64,000 nucleotides of DNA from Triplophysa rosa (GCF_024868665.1 NC_079895.1:23770848-23834847); one strand, 5' to 3'; shown: positions 1 to 12,039, counted from the stretch's first letter. The notes: a model not told the origin generated them from the letters alone. Translations and numbers: made by a program.

Positions 1-147
1 GCTTTAATTGAGCGTGAGCAGAGCAGCAAAAACAGACCCGACGCCATAATGACCGCTGCACTGCTGCTTTGAATGCTCTCTTCTGTTAACATGTGCGCGC
101 TGCTTACGCCCTGGTTATGCGTGCGGTGTGAAATGCAAAATAAAAAA

Positions 148-212
148 CATGATTTTTGAACATTTTTAAAAACCGAGTTATCTGTTTTTGCAAACAAACT
201 CTTCATATATTA
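148..212 (+). repeat. Partial AT-rich MITE, related to 48058-48285
   Basis: Shares GTGATTTTTGAA-like, AAAAACCGAGTTATCT-like and CAAACTCTTCATATA segments, in the same order and orientation, with the right half of the MITE at 48058-48285. Only the right half is recognisable. The left terminal repeat is missing or lies outside the window. Confidence 0.6.
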
Positions 213-1339
213 ATCACAGTAGAGGAGTGAAAGGAATGGGTGTGAGAAGGGCCTTTGACCCAGGACTCGTGTCACCCATGGCATGAAATGTCGGGGGCAT
301 TCCCGCAAGACTATGACTCCAACCAATGGTTAAGGTCAAGGATATTTTGTTAATGTGTTGAGAACAACTAGTCTAATATCGGAAAACAATATTTCTATGC
401 AGGTTTCGATATCCATACTTTACCGTTTGAGCTTCAGGTTTATCAGCTCCCTTGAGCAGTTCTTTATGACTGACTTCACAAAGGGCTTTATTGTACAGAG
501 CCTGTTCTGTTTAGACCGTATTGATCTGAGCCTTTGTTGCCCTCAGCTGTTTTGGGAAATAGGATGCAACACAAGCCTGTATCTCTAAACAATATGAGGA
601 CGGATACTGTAGAAAACCATTCAGAGTGACAGGCTTTGGACAGGAGGAGAAACAACATGCTTGGGCAGTACTGCTAAGGTCATGACTGTGGTTACCAAGG
701 AAACGATGCATCTGTTATAGACTATATTTAATGAACTGCCTACTGATTCTTTTGTGTGTGTGTATTTTTATGACTTATGTTTTATAGAGCACACCAATTT
801 AAAAATAAGCGAATTTTTGAAGCAGGAAAATGCTGAGATTAATTTCAGGCTCCTGCTAATAGCACATGTGAACGTTACATATAGAATTTGTGTTGATTAC
901 TTTGCTAACATTAACCCTTCCTTATTAAAGCTCATTACATGGGTCTCTGGGGGTTTTGCAACTGCCAGACAAAAAAGCCCCAGACCTTCCCATCATCTCT
1001 GCTGGCCATGCTCAGTCAGCACCACAGCCCTGTGCTAATTGCTCTGTTAATTAGTTTCATTATTGAAGACCTCCGGAGCTGCTGACGATATACAGCGTGC
1101 TAAAAAAGAAACAGCTGCCGGCTTGCCGCTGTCGATCAAACCAATACCATATGCACGAGACGGTCTTGAGATATTACATTACATAAGGGAGACCGGGGAT
1201 GTTTGTAACATTTTTTTAATTTCTGTCTGCATCTTGGAGGTTTTTTAAGCCAGTGCATTCAAAAATGCAAATCCAACTAGTTACAAGTGTGTGCTAAGTG
1301 ACATAGCTGTTATCTTTGCAGCACAAAAAAGCATGGTTT
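213..1339. other. Non-coding stretch, no gene seen
   Basis: No convincing reading frame. The part at about 900-1080 is repeat-poor and includes GCTAATTGCTCTGTTAATTAG, a homeodomain-like cluster. It could be a conserved non-coding element, but this cannot be judged from one sequence. Confidence 0.3.
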
Positions 1340-1460
1340 AGTTTCAAACATGAGGAGTGAAATGTTACAATTCACCCCATAGTCTGGGTTAGTTGTAACA
1401 TAGCCTGGGGTGAAATGTAACATAACATCCACCGGGGTGATAAGTGACATAATGTAATAA
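1340..1460 (+). repeat. Short imperfect repeats of GGGGTGAAATGTAACAT
   Basis: Units resembling GAGTGAAATGTTACA, CTGGGGTGAAATGTAACAT and CCGGGGTGATAAGTGACAT follow one another within 120 bp, with a complementary TTCACCCCA between them. It looks like a remnant of a small fold-back or tandem element. Confidence 0.4.
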
Positions 1461-1529
1461 GGATTATGACGAAAAAAAGGATATTAAAGCTTTTTATTCA
1501 ACACTGACTTTTTAGTATAACTTGTAAAG

Positions 1530-1584
1530 TGTGTGTGTGTGCGTGCGTGTGTGTGCGTGCGTGCGTGCGTGCGTGCGTGCGCGC

Positions 1585-1632
<48 letters not shown>
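1530..1632 (+). repeat. TG / GCGT compound microsatellite
   Basis: (TG)n with an embedded (TGCG)n block over about 100 bp, ending in an uninterrupted TG run of more than 20 units. Confidence 0.95.
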
Positions 1633-1634
<2 letters not shown>

Positions 1635-2872
1635 GTGTATTACATAGCTGAATAAAATGTGCAAATGTGAAATTTTATATGAATGTTATGTTAAGTTTAG
1701 TCAAGTAGGCCTAGTTATTTATTTTTCCATGTTTCAACTCATTTCTCTCAAATGTTAAACAAAGTCAGCTCATAGAATTGTAGTTTTGACATGGTTTGTA
1801 AACTCATCCTTTTATGGTCTGTTAGGGTGTCCATTGTTTATAATGGTTTTTTGTGGCTTACCTTTATTTTCCAGACATGCCTTGAAATGAAGTATGATCA
1901 TAAAAAAGTGGCAGACACATCTGTTTTAGGAGGGGCCGACTGGGGCTCTCGGATTGACGGCCCCTCTGAGCAGTCTGGAGAAACTGTACTCATCTTTAAT
2001 TGAAAATTGAGACGGTGTTGAAATGAAAATATTGATTCGCGCATTGGGAAACATAGACCTGAGCCGCTTGGGTTTGTGGGATACAGGCAGGAGTTGGAGG
2101 AGGGGTGGAAACGGGTTGGGGAAAGCTCTTTCATAGATGTATTCTTGCATTAGTCAATTTTAGAGAGAGCATCGATGGAAAAAAATGTCTGGACAATATT
2201 TAAAGCAAGGTATTTGAGCACTTCAGAGTGATATGTCTCTGCATTCTAAATCGAGAAAGTAAAAGGCTTGCTATTCATTTTCATGAGATTAATTCATATG
2301 GCGTGGAATGAGGTGTGTTTGTTTGTTTCACACAGCCTTCATGTGCCTCACGTCTAAGGTCATCATGCGAATGACAGACATCCTTAACATGAAGTTCTGA
2401 ATGTCTGTAAGCATTCAGATATTTCACTGCTTTAATTATACATCCCTGCTTAATTACAAACCATAATTGATTTCATTACCTTTTTACTTGGATGAATTGA
2501 GAATTAGAGGAGAAGACCGTTCTTAAGAGGGAAAAAGAGTTAATGAAATGTGTGAAGCAGTAAACAGGTGAACAGATCTTACAATATATCTGCAAACCAG
2601 TAAGCCATTCTACTCTAAAATCAATAAGACGGAAAGCAATTACAGCAGAGATCTAATGTAGCTGAAACTTACAACCACTACATGATTATATTATTAGATG
2701 TGTAAGTACATAATTGATAGAATGTAATGTATTAATGTCAAATTAAAATCCAGTCATTAGACTAGATTTTTTGTCATTCCAATTGTTTGGTGGTGGTTCT
2801 TAATTAGATTCATATTAGTATAATACAATATTGATTTATCCTAAATTTGCATAAAGGCAGTACAAACAAAAA
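1633..2872. other. Non-coding stretch, no gene seen
   Basis: AT-rich sequence with only short chance reading frames. The part at about 2400-2480 has several TAATTA-type cores. No family was recognised. Confidence 0.3.
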
Positions 2873-2920
2873 CGTCTCGGTTACGACTGTAACCTCCGTT
2901 CCCTGATGGAGAGAACGAGA

Positions 2921-3040
2921 CGTTGTGTTGAGAGACAGACTGGGGTTTGATCTTGAGAACCTATCATGTCCGAGAGGAATTTTAAACGCCAATGGGCTTT
3001 GGCGAATGGCACACACACGCCAGTCCCCGCCCCGTGCATC
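2921..3040 (+). repeat. DIRS left inverted terminal repeat
   Basis: Matches the reverse complement of about 6258-6387 with few differences. Shared segments include TTGAGAGACAGACTGGGG, TTGATCTT, AGAACCTATCAT, CCAATGGGCTTTGGCGAATG and CGCCAGTCCCC. Confidence 0.85.
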
Positions 3041-3613
3041 TATTAGCGAGACTCCGCCCGGTGCCGTAAGGAACACTGGGGAAACACTGCTCTCCTTGTT
3101 GAAGAGTGTGTTATGGAGGCCACATCTTACCGCATGGGGAGGTTACATGTGGAGACACCAACATGGTCTCACCGGTGGGGAGAACACATGCGAAAAAAAT
3201 GCACCCTGAGCCAGTGCCCATGAGGAGGCCATACCCCGGGTGGAGTGGGCTCTCACTGCAAGCGGGCACGGGCGATCTTGGGACCGGTATAGCCAAAGCA
3301 ATGGCACCCACGATCCAGTGCGCCAATCTCTGTTTGGAGACAGCCCTCCCTTGTGCTGTCCCCAAAAACAGACAAAGAGCTGCTCAGAGCTTCTAAGGCT
3401 CTGCATGCGGTCCAAGTAGAGGCACAATGCGCGTACTGGACACAACACTTTGGAGGTTGGGTCTTCCTCCCCAGAAGGGAGCGCCTGCAGGTTCACCACT
3501 TAGTCCCGAAAGGGATTGATGGGAACCTTGGGCACGTAACCTAGCCAAGGTCTCAGGATAACGTGAGAACTACCGGGCCGGAATTCTATGCACCCATGGG
3601 ACACGGAAAATAG

Positions 3614-4215
3614 CTTTCCTGTAGCTCAGTGGTAAGAGTATTGCGTTATCAATGCAAGGTTGTGGGTTCGATCCCAGGGGTTTGCACTACATATGTGACC
3701 CTGGACAACAAAACCAGTTTTATGAGTCAATTTTTCGAAATTGAGATTTTTACATAATCTGAAATCTGAATAATTATGCTTTCTACTGATGTATGGGTTG
3801 TCAGGATCGGACAATATCTGGCCGAGATACAACGGTTTAAAACTGGAATCTGAGGATGCAAAAAAAATCTAAATATTGAGAAAATTGCCTTTGAAGTTGT
3901 TAATCATGGGCACTGTAACAGGCCATCCACTCAAAAAAATAAAGTTTGTATATATTTAGGGTAGACAATTTACATAATATCTTCATGGAGCATGATCTTT
4001 ACTTAATATTCTAATGATTTTGGGCATAAAAGAAAAATCGATAATTTTGACCCACACAATGCATTTTTGTCTTTTTCTAAAAATGTTCCCGTGCTACTTA
4101 AGACTGGTTTTGTGATCCAGGGTCACATATGTATAAATGTATAGGATAATGCAATGTAAGTCGCTTTGGATAAAAGCGTCTGCCAAATGCATAAATGTAA
4201 ATGTACATGTAAAAT
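3614..4215 (+). mobile_element. tRNA-headed SINE inside the DIRS recombinase, itself interrupted
   Basis: The head at 3614-3688 has CCTGTAGCTCAGTGG (A box region) and GTGGGTTCGATCCCAGGG (B box). The tail at 4150-4215 has TAAGTCGCTTTGGATAAAAG and TCTGCCAAATGCATAAATG. Head and tail match the uninterrupted copy at 12691-12840. They are separated here by a 444-bp MITE. AAAATAGC on the left and AAAATGCC on the right may be a decayed target duplication. It resembles the HAmo-type SINE reported from carps, a name given from memory. Confidence 0.85.
3689..4132. mobile_element. MITE with TGTGACCCTGG termini, nested in the SINE
   Basis: Perfect 16-bp inverted termini, ACATATGTGACCCTGG at 3689-3704 and CCAGGGTCACATATGT at 4117-4132. 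The similarity continues inward (ACAAAACCAGT / ACTGGTTTTGT). The outer ACATATGT is itself a palindrome, so terminal repeat and target duplication cannot be told apart. No coding capacity. Confidence 0.85.
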
Positions 4216-4707
4216 GCCTGGAGGTCCCCTACCCTCTTGATGGAAGCGAGCTCCAGCAAGAGTGCCATCCTCATTGTCAGATGAGAAAGACTGGCGTCTC
4301 TGAGGGGCTCGAAAGGGGCTGTACAAAGGCCCTGTAACACCACATTAAGGTACGGAGCACGGTCGAGGTGGTTTCACCCTTCTCACGCTCCTAAGGAACC
4401 TGGTGACCAGGTCATATTGGCCGAAGGACTTACCCTCCACGAGATCGTGATGAGCAGCAATAGCGGCTACATACACTTTCAGCGTGGACGGGGAGAGGTT
4501 GCTCTTGAGGATCTCCTGTAGGAAGGTCAACACAGACCCAATCGTGCAACTCTGTGGGTTCTCCCCTCGGGAAGAACACCAGGACGAGAAGAGATGCCAC
4601 TTATAAGTGTATAAACGCCTAGTGGCAAGGGCTCTAGCCTGCAGGACGGTTTCCCTGACCCTGGCAAGCCACTCAAGGTCTCCTCGTCCTGTCCAGGGGC
4701 CAGACAT

Positions 4708-5215
4708 GGAGATTCCAGAGGCCTGGGTTGGGGTGCCACACCGTGCCCTTCCCCTGTGACAGAAGGTCCTTCGTCAGGGGAATCGGCCGGGGGAACTGTC
4801 TTCAGAGCCACCAGGTCTGAGAACCAAGTCTGGTTGGGCCAGTAAGGTGCAACTAACAGTACTTGTTGTCCCTTTTCCCTAACCTTGCCGACCGGACCAG
4901 CACGTGTTTGTCCTGTACGAGGGGTTGAAACCTCCTCAGTGCCAAGAGGACAGCCAACAACTCTAGGCAGTTGATGTGCCACCGCAGCCGGGGACCCGTC
5001 CACTGCCCCGATACTGCGTGCCCGTTGCACACGGCACCCCACCCCTGCAGGGTGGACGTCGTCCAACCCAGAGCACCCGCCATGACATTCGTCGCACGAG
5101 ACGCGAGGCCGGTGGCAGTGCACAGCCGGGTCGGTCTTCCCATCAACCAGATCTTAACGCTTTGACTTACGACCCGAAGGGTCGCCATGGCATTATGAAC
5201 CTGATGGACCTCCAT
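4708..5215 (-). pseudogene. DIRS RNase H remnant and linker
   Basis: GWGAVCNGHAVSGQWTGPR and LRWHINCLELLAVLLALRRF (frame 4853-5215) match the RNase H domain of fish DIRS pol. The following linker, VLLVAPYWPNQTWFSDLV in another frame, leads into the recombinase. Frame changes occur near 4860 and in the linker. The upstream reverse-transcriptase palm (YxDD-type) is absent, and gag-like sequence lies directly beyond about 5300. This implies one internal deletion. Confidence 0.8.
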
Positions 5216-5299
5216 AGCGTGGAGGGCGGAGGCAGTTTGACACTCGCGTCAAAGACTTACATGCCCTAGAAGGGAGCCTTGGTCAACCCCTCCAAGTGG

Positions 5300-6030
5300 C
5301 AGCGTCTGCGGTGCACCGTGACTGCACATTCCACCTGGGGACGTCGACATATCCCTTAGCTGCACCACCGTCCAGGGAAGTAACAGCTCCTGAGTCTGTC
5401 AGACTGGAGCGTGCCGCGAACGGCATGTTCCCGTCTTTGTGAACTCCTCATGCACCTCCAGGTCAGCCGCGAGCGTTCCGGGGAGGGCGGGGCCACTGCA
5501 TCCCGACACTCGCGGCCGTCCGGGCAAGCACGGCCATCATCTCTGCGTCGCCTCGTCTCGGGCTCGACCGCCCGGGGGAGGCAGCTCCAAGGGTTCTCCG
5601 CATCCGATGCCAGGAGGTAGCTGTCTGACGTTATGACAGTGAGTTCGTCCCCATCCCGTTGTCGAGTCTGCCCGCTATGGGACGGTACACCGCCGCCCAT
5701 CGGGGATGAGCCAAGTGAGCGTGCCGGGGCACGGATTGTCAGCCAGCCGAAACTGGCGGAGTGACATCCATGGGAATCATCAAGCATCCCCACCGCTCTC
5801 CGAAGCGGTCGACCTCGCTGAAGCGGCAGTCGAACTCGCTCTGGAAGCAGACGGGGTTGCGGCTACATTCCAGAGAACGTAGCCAACTGTGACCGCAACA
5901 CCTTAATCGACGAGCCCTGCCACTGCATGCTGGAACCCCATCATGCAATACAGGTGTCGTGCCCGTCGGACTCAAGGATAAGTCTGTCATACCCAAGAAC
6001 ACAGCTGCGAGACATGCCCGAAGACAGCGC
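5300..6030 (-). pseudogene. DIRS gag-like remnant
   Basis: GC-rich coding-like sequence on the minus strand with broken frames. Segments near 5340-5390 read like SLDGGAAKGYVDVP and others near 5500 like AVLARTAASVGMQW, which I associate with the gag protein of fish DIRS elements. Its place between the right ITR and the pol remnant fits gag. The assignment rests on recollected family sequence and order. Confidence 0.55.
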
Positions 6031-6257
6031 AGACTGTGAGAGGAAATTTGCTCTTTTAGAAATATCTGAGGCTCGCTGCCGAGACGCCCAGGGGAAGTCC
6101 GCTACCGAGAGGGAGAAATCCGCTGCTTCATGTCCTAAATCTAGCAGTCTGGAAGGAGAATTCTCGGAGAGAAGAATCGCATGACATGTACCGTCATGCA
6201 GGTTCCGAAGAAAAAAGGATGAGTGAATGGCCGACGCCCTCCCTTTTATACCCTTAT

Positions 6258-6387
6258 GCACGGGGTGGGGACTGGCGTGCGTGTGCCAGTGCCATTCGCC
6301 AAAGCCCATTGGTGTTTTAAATTCCTCTCAGAGATGATAGGTTCTTAAGATCAAACCCCAGTCTGTCTCTCAACACTACGTTGAGAG
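6258..6387 (-). repeat. DIRS right inverted terminal repeat
   Basis: Inverted partner of 2921-3040. Inverted rather than direct terminal repeats mark DIRS elements and separate them from LTR retrotransposons. Confidence 0.85.
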
Positions 6388-6410
6388 ACCGACTGAAGGG
6401 GAACACATTG

Positions 6411-7719
6411 TACAAACAGTTACACTGAAATAATATATTGTTATTTTTCTTTAAAGTGTTTTGGGTGAAAATGCACTCATTTGTCATGAAAATGTGACAT
6501 TGCAAATCTACCTATTGTTGCTTTCATAATATTCTAAAAAAATCACTACAGTATTATACTACAAATAATGCCTTTAAAATGTATTTCATATGGATGACTT
6601 GGTCTGAAAAATGACTAAAAAGGAGCCAAAAAAAGGCAAAACAGAGGGCAATGCCTTCAATATTCTTAAAAAAGCATCTAAAGATGATACCTCAAGATGA
6701 CTAAAGCCATTAGTGCATTTTTAGAAATAGCCAGGCATAACAGCATTGAAAATGTTAAAATATAATATAATATAGTTTTGATTTATTTTGGATATTTAGT
6801 CACAATATAATCCCCATAGTTATGTTTATGTTGTTCCATAGTTGCGATACATTTAGGAAAAAAATAAAATAAATGTTATAAAAGTAAAGCGATATAAAGC
6901 GATGTTAAAAAATCATGTTTTTTATTGTTATCATGTTTTTGTGTTAGTTAGCCGTGTCTTTTTAGTTATTTTAGTAATTTAATCAAAATAACCCAACTGC
7001 CATTAATATTTATTGGAATGCACAATACCTGTTTTTGCAAATGAGCTCTGTATTCAATACTTTGATAAAATATTTAATGTTTATATTTAATATATTTTTT
7101 AATGTTTAAACATTTAAATTACATGATAAAATGAAGGGTTTGTCTAGATAACATAACTCAAAGATTTTATCTCCAATTTTAAAATCATAAATGTCCACTC
7201 AATCATCCAACTAATTAAAATAATAAAGGTCATCTCTTTTTTGCTGCATTAATTTATTCTTTACCTTAGATTAACATACTTTTTACATTTGTATTATTTT
7301 TTTCTTTTCTAAAAATTATCATACTTATTTCTGAAACTGTCATACTTTTTATTTTAGTTTATTCATCCAGTGGTTATCATCTAGTGTTGAATTTTTTTAC
7401 AGTTAGAACATCCTTTACATAAAATAAGACGTGGCACAGTCTAATTATGCATTTTGGCAGAAATTTGAGGCAATGTTGTGTTTCAGCTTTCATGATTCCA
7501 GTCATTGTGGAAATAGATGGGGTAAAGTATGTACAGTGCAGTGCGGGGTGTTATTTTTATACAAAAAAATCTATTGAACATTTCCATTGTCGTTGTACTA
7601 AACAAAGATTGTCACAAATTGTTGTTTTGGATATTTTGAACTACCATTATACAAAACCTCTGCTATGAAAAACAACTGTGACAACTTGCCCCATGACAAT
7701 TACCCCTTGTCTTCCATAA
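6411..7719. other. AT-rich non-coding stretch
   Basis: Very AT-rich, with no credible reading frame and no repeat family recognised. Confidence 0.4.
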
Positions 7720-7773
7720 TCTCTCTGTATGTCTGTCTGACTGTCTGTCTGTCTGTCTGTCTGTGCTGTACGT

Positions 7774-7861
<88 letters not shown>

Positions 7862-7934
7862 TCTCTCTCTCTTGCTCTCTCTCTCTCGCTCTCTCTCTCT
7901 CGCTCTCTGTCTGTCTCTCTCTCTCGCTCTCTGT

Positions 7935-7965
<31 letters not shown>

Positions 7966-8035
7966 GCTCTCTCTCTGTCTGTCTCTCGCTCTCTCTCTGT
8001 CTGTCTCTCGCTCTCTCTCTGTCTGTCTCTCTCTC

Positions 8036-8069
<34 letters not shown>

Positions 8070-8230
8070 GCGCTCTCTCTCTCTCTCTGTCTGTCTCTCT
8101 CTCTCTGTCTGTCTCTCTCTCTCTGTCTGTCTCTCTCTCTCTCTCTCCCCCGTCTTCCTTTCCCTTCCTCCCTCTCTCCTTCTCTTTCCTCTTTCGTTCT
8201 CGCTCTCTCTCTCTGTCTCTCTCTCTCTCN

Positions 8231-8265
<35 letters not shown>

Positions 8266-8330
8266 TCTCTCCTCGCTCTCTCTCTCTCGCTCGTCTCTCT
8301 CCTCTCTCTCTCTGTCTCTCTCGCTCTTCT

Positions 8331-8364
<34 letters not shown>

Positions 8365-8365
8365 G

Positions 8366-8447
<82 letters not shown>

Positions 8448-8520
8448 TCTCTCTCTCTTGCTCTCTCTCTCTCGCTCTCTCTCTCTCGCTCTCTGTCTGT
8501 CTCTCTCTCTCGCTCTCTGT

Positions 8521-8551
<31 letters not shown>

Positions 8552-8621
8552 GCTCTCTCTCTGTCTGTCTCTCGCTCTCTCTCTGTCTGTCTCTCGCTCT
8601 CTCTCTGTCTGTCTCTCTCTC

Positions 8622-8655
<34 letters not shown>

Positions 8656-8757
8656 GCGCTCTCTCTCTCTCTCTGTCTGTCTCTCTCTCTCTGTCTGTCT
8701 CTCTCTCTCTGTCTGTCTCTCTCTCTCTCTCTCTCTCGCTCTCTCTCTCTCTCCCTC
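7720..8757 (+). repeat. Long TC/TCTG microsatellite with duplicated block and one N
   Basis: About 1 kb of (CT)n mixed with (CTGT)n, CTCGCT and similar variants. The pattern at about 7853-8150 recurs at about 8440-8736 with the same order of variants. For example, TTGCTCTCTCTCTCGCTC occurs at both ends of a 586-bp offset. The region between holds the only ambiguous base, N at 8230. Long Ser/Leu or Arg/Glu frames here are repeat artefacts. Confidence 0.95.
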
Positions 8758-11751
8758 ACACACTTATTAAATAGATCCATTAAGAGTTTTAATTAAGCAT
8801 GTGTGTCTGAGGTCTTTTATATCATCCCTGCAGCTGTTCCTCTTCTCTTGTCCCACCAGTGTTGTCCATTCATACACACAGTTTTCAAAACCAAAAACAT
8901 AAAATGAGACAAGCAGGTCTTAGTTGAAGCGTTTATGATGACTAATGGTTCTGGTGGCCTCATGTGCATGAGATGCAATGTGATTGCCATGAGCACAATC
9001 ATACTATCATTATGAAAAAAGCACAAAGCAGGAAAAAAGCATGTGTGTGTGGTCAGACATGGTCATTAACTCATTAACTATGTTCTCATTTTTATTATGG
9101 AAGGTCATTGTTGTCACACCATCGTTACATGCACACAGGAGAACAAGCTCACTTTTGAAGTTGACAGGTTAAATAAAAATGTAAATTGATGTATTGATCT
9201 AACCTTTCTTCTGAGGGCTGTGGTGTATGTGTTCAGGACCGATGATGAAGTGGGTAAATATGAATGTCACATCACTCTAAACAATCAATATGTGAGCAAA
9301 AATGATGTTAACATCTTTATTTTACACTCTTATTGGCTCTCCTGTTAGTGTGCATGTAAGCATGTCTGTGTCTGTGTGTACAGGTTTATTTTAATTGTAA
9401 AATAAAAAAAAGACTTGTACGTGCATGCGTGCATGCATGGCTGCTTGCGTGTGTGCGTGCGGCCCCCACAATGATAGTAACCTTGGTACCACCCACTAAC
9501 CAAACATATTTTTTTATTAAAATCTCTTTGTGCAGAAATGTTTATGTAAAAGTAACTATAGGTTTACAAGATAGAATATATCATCGGCCCAGTTTTAAAG
9601 CAATAAAGTCAATGGAAAGCGTAATCATTGTTACCTTTACTAGACGCAAGTGTAATAACTCGCACAATAAGAGTCAGCACACACAAACTCTATGAATCCG
9701 CCGTGAGAAATGGGGCTTTCCCAAGAATAGGGAAAATTCATCGAATTAAAAATTGATGTGTTTGCTGAACACATGCACCTGCTTGGCAGTTTTTGTGCAA
9801 ATAATCCTGCGAATGGTGTCCGTGTCTATGTGTGTTTGTATTGCAGGTGATTCTCGGTAAAGGCCTGTCGCATTAACCCTTAATGCTGTTGACATTTATA
9901 GTCCCTGAAGTCTAGTGGAGGTCATTGATGGCTTTCTCTTTAAATGCCACATTGTAAAAATGACACTCTTCTCCCCCCTCCGCCTTCATATAACTGCCAA
10001 CCATCCGATAAAGCTGGATTACGACTGACCAACACATCTCTGAATACTTTGACCTATCACCTGGCCATTTGCTCCTGGCTTGTTTTTAACGCTTGCACAT
10101 AAATATAAAAAACAAAGGCGCCAGATATGTGATTTTGCCCATCTTGTCACTTCCCTGATCTCAACATAAGCCCAGTGTTTATTATACCACAATAAGACCA
10201 CATGGAAAACATTCACTCAGATAACAGCATCAGTCTTCACAAACACTTTGTGCATTCTGAAAATGTGTGTCGGTCCCAAAAACAATATGTGTACTAACCT
10301 GGCAAACGTAAACTGGCCAATACAGTAATTATTTCTTCCTCAAAGGCACCCATTGTATTCGGGGCTCTTAGTAAACACTACTTTGTTTTCAGACAGACTG
10401 ATCAAACACCTGTGTGCCATTACTTCCAGTACTTGCGTAAAACGTACGTAAGCATGGAAATAGTAGACTCAAGTCAACAATGATGCAATATATATGTATA
10501 CTCTGTAATCAACTTAATAACTTGAGTCATTTGCATAATAACCGAGGCAAGTTATGAGTGTCATAAAAGCATATATGGCAATAATGTTTTTCACACTGCA
10601 TGTCACACAAAACATCATATACTGTACACTATGAGTTACACAAGCATTGACACTCATACATACTTGCTGTTTACATTATTTACCGTTTACTTATTTAGCA
10701 CCTAACCTGCGGTATCTAGACCAGAAGGTGAAAACCGAAGAAAAGCAGTTTTAATCTTTAATTTCCTTTCATGTTTATCTTTACTTTCAAAACTGCAGAA
10801 ATAAAACAAAAACAGCAAGCTGTTGCAAATTATGCATGGATTATTTAAATTGCATGTATTCTTGCAGTCACAAGATGACAAAATCCTGCAGGTACTGTTT
10901 ACCTGTGATTTTACTTAGGTCAATGTAAAGAGTCTCTTATACTGGTACTGTTAAACCTAAACTCTATTATCTCTTTAGCTTAACATAGGTCATTTAGTGC
11001 TTAACAGGATTTATTAGGAGTAATCGTAGTACGTGTGGAGATAATGAAAGAGAATGGAGTGAGCGAGAAAGAGTGAAAGATGGCCTTACAATCATTTTTC
11101 ATACTTTAGCTCCGATGCTGAGGTCAGCAACCTTTTTTATTTTTGGTTGTCCTGGCTCACTTGGTGCTCTGCATGACTGAACGAATAAAACGTGTAAGCA
11201 TTTTAAATACCTATTTTTAAACCATGTTAGTTGAGCGGTACAAAGTATTGTATTTGAGCTTATAAAATATTTCAAATCAATATTTTGTCCAATTATTTAC
11301 ATGTGACAAGTAATAAGCGAGATAATGTACAGACTCCCCGCGTAAAGCACATCTCACCTAATATAAAGTAAGTCTCAATATTTTGAGGCTTTAAAATCTC
11401 CCTTTATTTGACCCGTGGTTTTCCCTTGCAAGGACATAAAGCCACAAAGAGGACTGACACCACATTAACTGAATGAAATATTTGTCCGTTGCACAGTAGG
11501 TGTGTTTAGGTAGCGTTGGTGTGGACTGATGGATGCATAAATGGATGAGTTATCTGTGTCACTCACGGTGTGAAGTGTTATGCATCATTAAAATCATCTT
11601 CACATTTGTTGAAAAACAGGAGGCGGCCAATGTGCTACTGTCAATCAAATTTCACCCCTCAAACATATGAGGTTTTTAACCTTCCTCTGTAACTGAACCA
11701 CACGACATACCCATAAACATGTCCCCATGCACTCCGGATGTTTTCTTGTGC
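8758..11751. other. Non-coding stretch, no gene seen
   Basis: Mixed AT-rich sequence with a short GT-rich patch at about 9415-9460. The piece GCCCCCACAATGATAGTAA near 9462 resembles the GTCCCC-type repeat also present at 37255-37507. No gene or complete transposon was recognised. Confidence 0.35.
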
Positions 11752-12020
11752 TTAAAGGGAAATACAATTTCAGTCCTCATTTATTCACTCTCATGTAGTT
11801 CAAAACATGAATATGACTCTTTCTTCTGTGGAACACAAAAGACGATATTTTGAGAAAAGTCAATGGGGTCCTATGTTGTTTCTTCAAAATATCTTTTTTT
11901 TGTGTGTGTTCCTCGTGTTCTCTTGTTGTGTTCAAAAAACAAAATCCTGATCCAGTGAAATTTTTCCAGTGAGATTTCACATCGTCAGCAGCATCTGTCT
12001 GTCTGACAGAGCTCAATAAT
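11752..12020 (+). mobile_element. Partial TTAA MITE, AGTTCACCC family
   Basis: Starts at TTAA (11752-11755) with AAGGGAAATACAATTTCAGTC. It continues with TTTCTTCTGTGGAACACAAAAG, then the inverted arm TTCTTCAAAATATCTTTTTTTTG. It is a degenerate copy of the fold-back family at 20201-20507 and 40246-40552. The right end is lost. Confidence 0.65.
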
Positions 12021-12039
12021 GTACTTTAAAGTGCGTGTT

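Larger units (their letters stand above)
3095..4707 (-). pseudogene. DIRS tyrosine recombinase remnant, split by a SINE
   Basis: The enzyme would integrate the circular DNA intermediate. The N-terminal core-binding part lies at 4345-4707 and contains RRLYTYKWHLFSSWC and STLKVYVAAIAAHHD. The first catalytic box, SIKRVGDLQAF, lies at 4211-4243 with its Arg codon at 4232-4234. The frame is then broken by the SINE insertion at about 3614-4210. It resumes towards 3499, where LCPVRALCLYLDRMQS and LFVCFWGQHKGG are followed after a frameshift by VSKQRLAHWIV. The HxxR box (HSTR) is at 3247-3236. The final Tyr region is not recognisable because of stops near 3140. It is dead through stops, frameshifts and insertion. 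Confidence 0.85.
2873..6410 (-). mobile_element. DIRS-like tyrosine-recombinase retrotransposon, internally deleted
   Basis: A YR retrotransposon read on the minus strand. From right to left it has a right inverted terminal repeat, a gag-like remnant, an RNase H remnant, a linker and a tyrosine recombinase, then the left inverted repeat. This is the DIRS1 order. Roughly 2.9 kb remains once the nested insertion is removed, against about 6 kb for the intact family as I recall it. No reverse-transcriptase palm is seen between gag and RNase H, so it is a deletion derivative with stops and frameshifts. The outer left end carries CGTTCCCTGATGGAG and GAACGAGACG, as in many cyprinid copies. No target duplication is seen, as expected for recombinase-mediated insertion. 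Confidence 0.85.

Noticed and set aside
4527..5123. A 198-codon frame that could look like a new gene
   Set aside because: It is a shifted frame across the DIRS linker and RNase H remnant. Only a short part (VLLVAPYWPNQTWF) is in the true frame.
5411..6184. Plus-strand open frames in the GC-rich part of the DIRS element
   Set aside because: They are antisense to the gag and pol remnants. GC-rich DNA keeps several frames open by chance.
7647..8780. Very long open frames on both strands rich in Arg/Glu or Ser/Leu
   Set aside because: They are translations of a TC/GA microsatellite, open in several frames at once. There is no protein family or codon signal.
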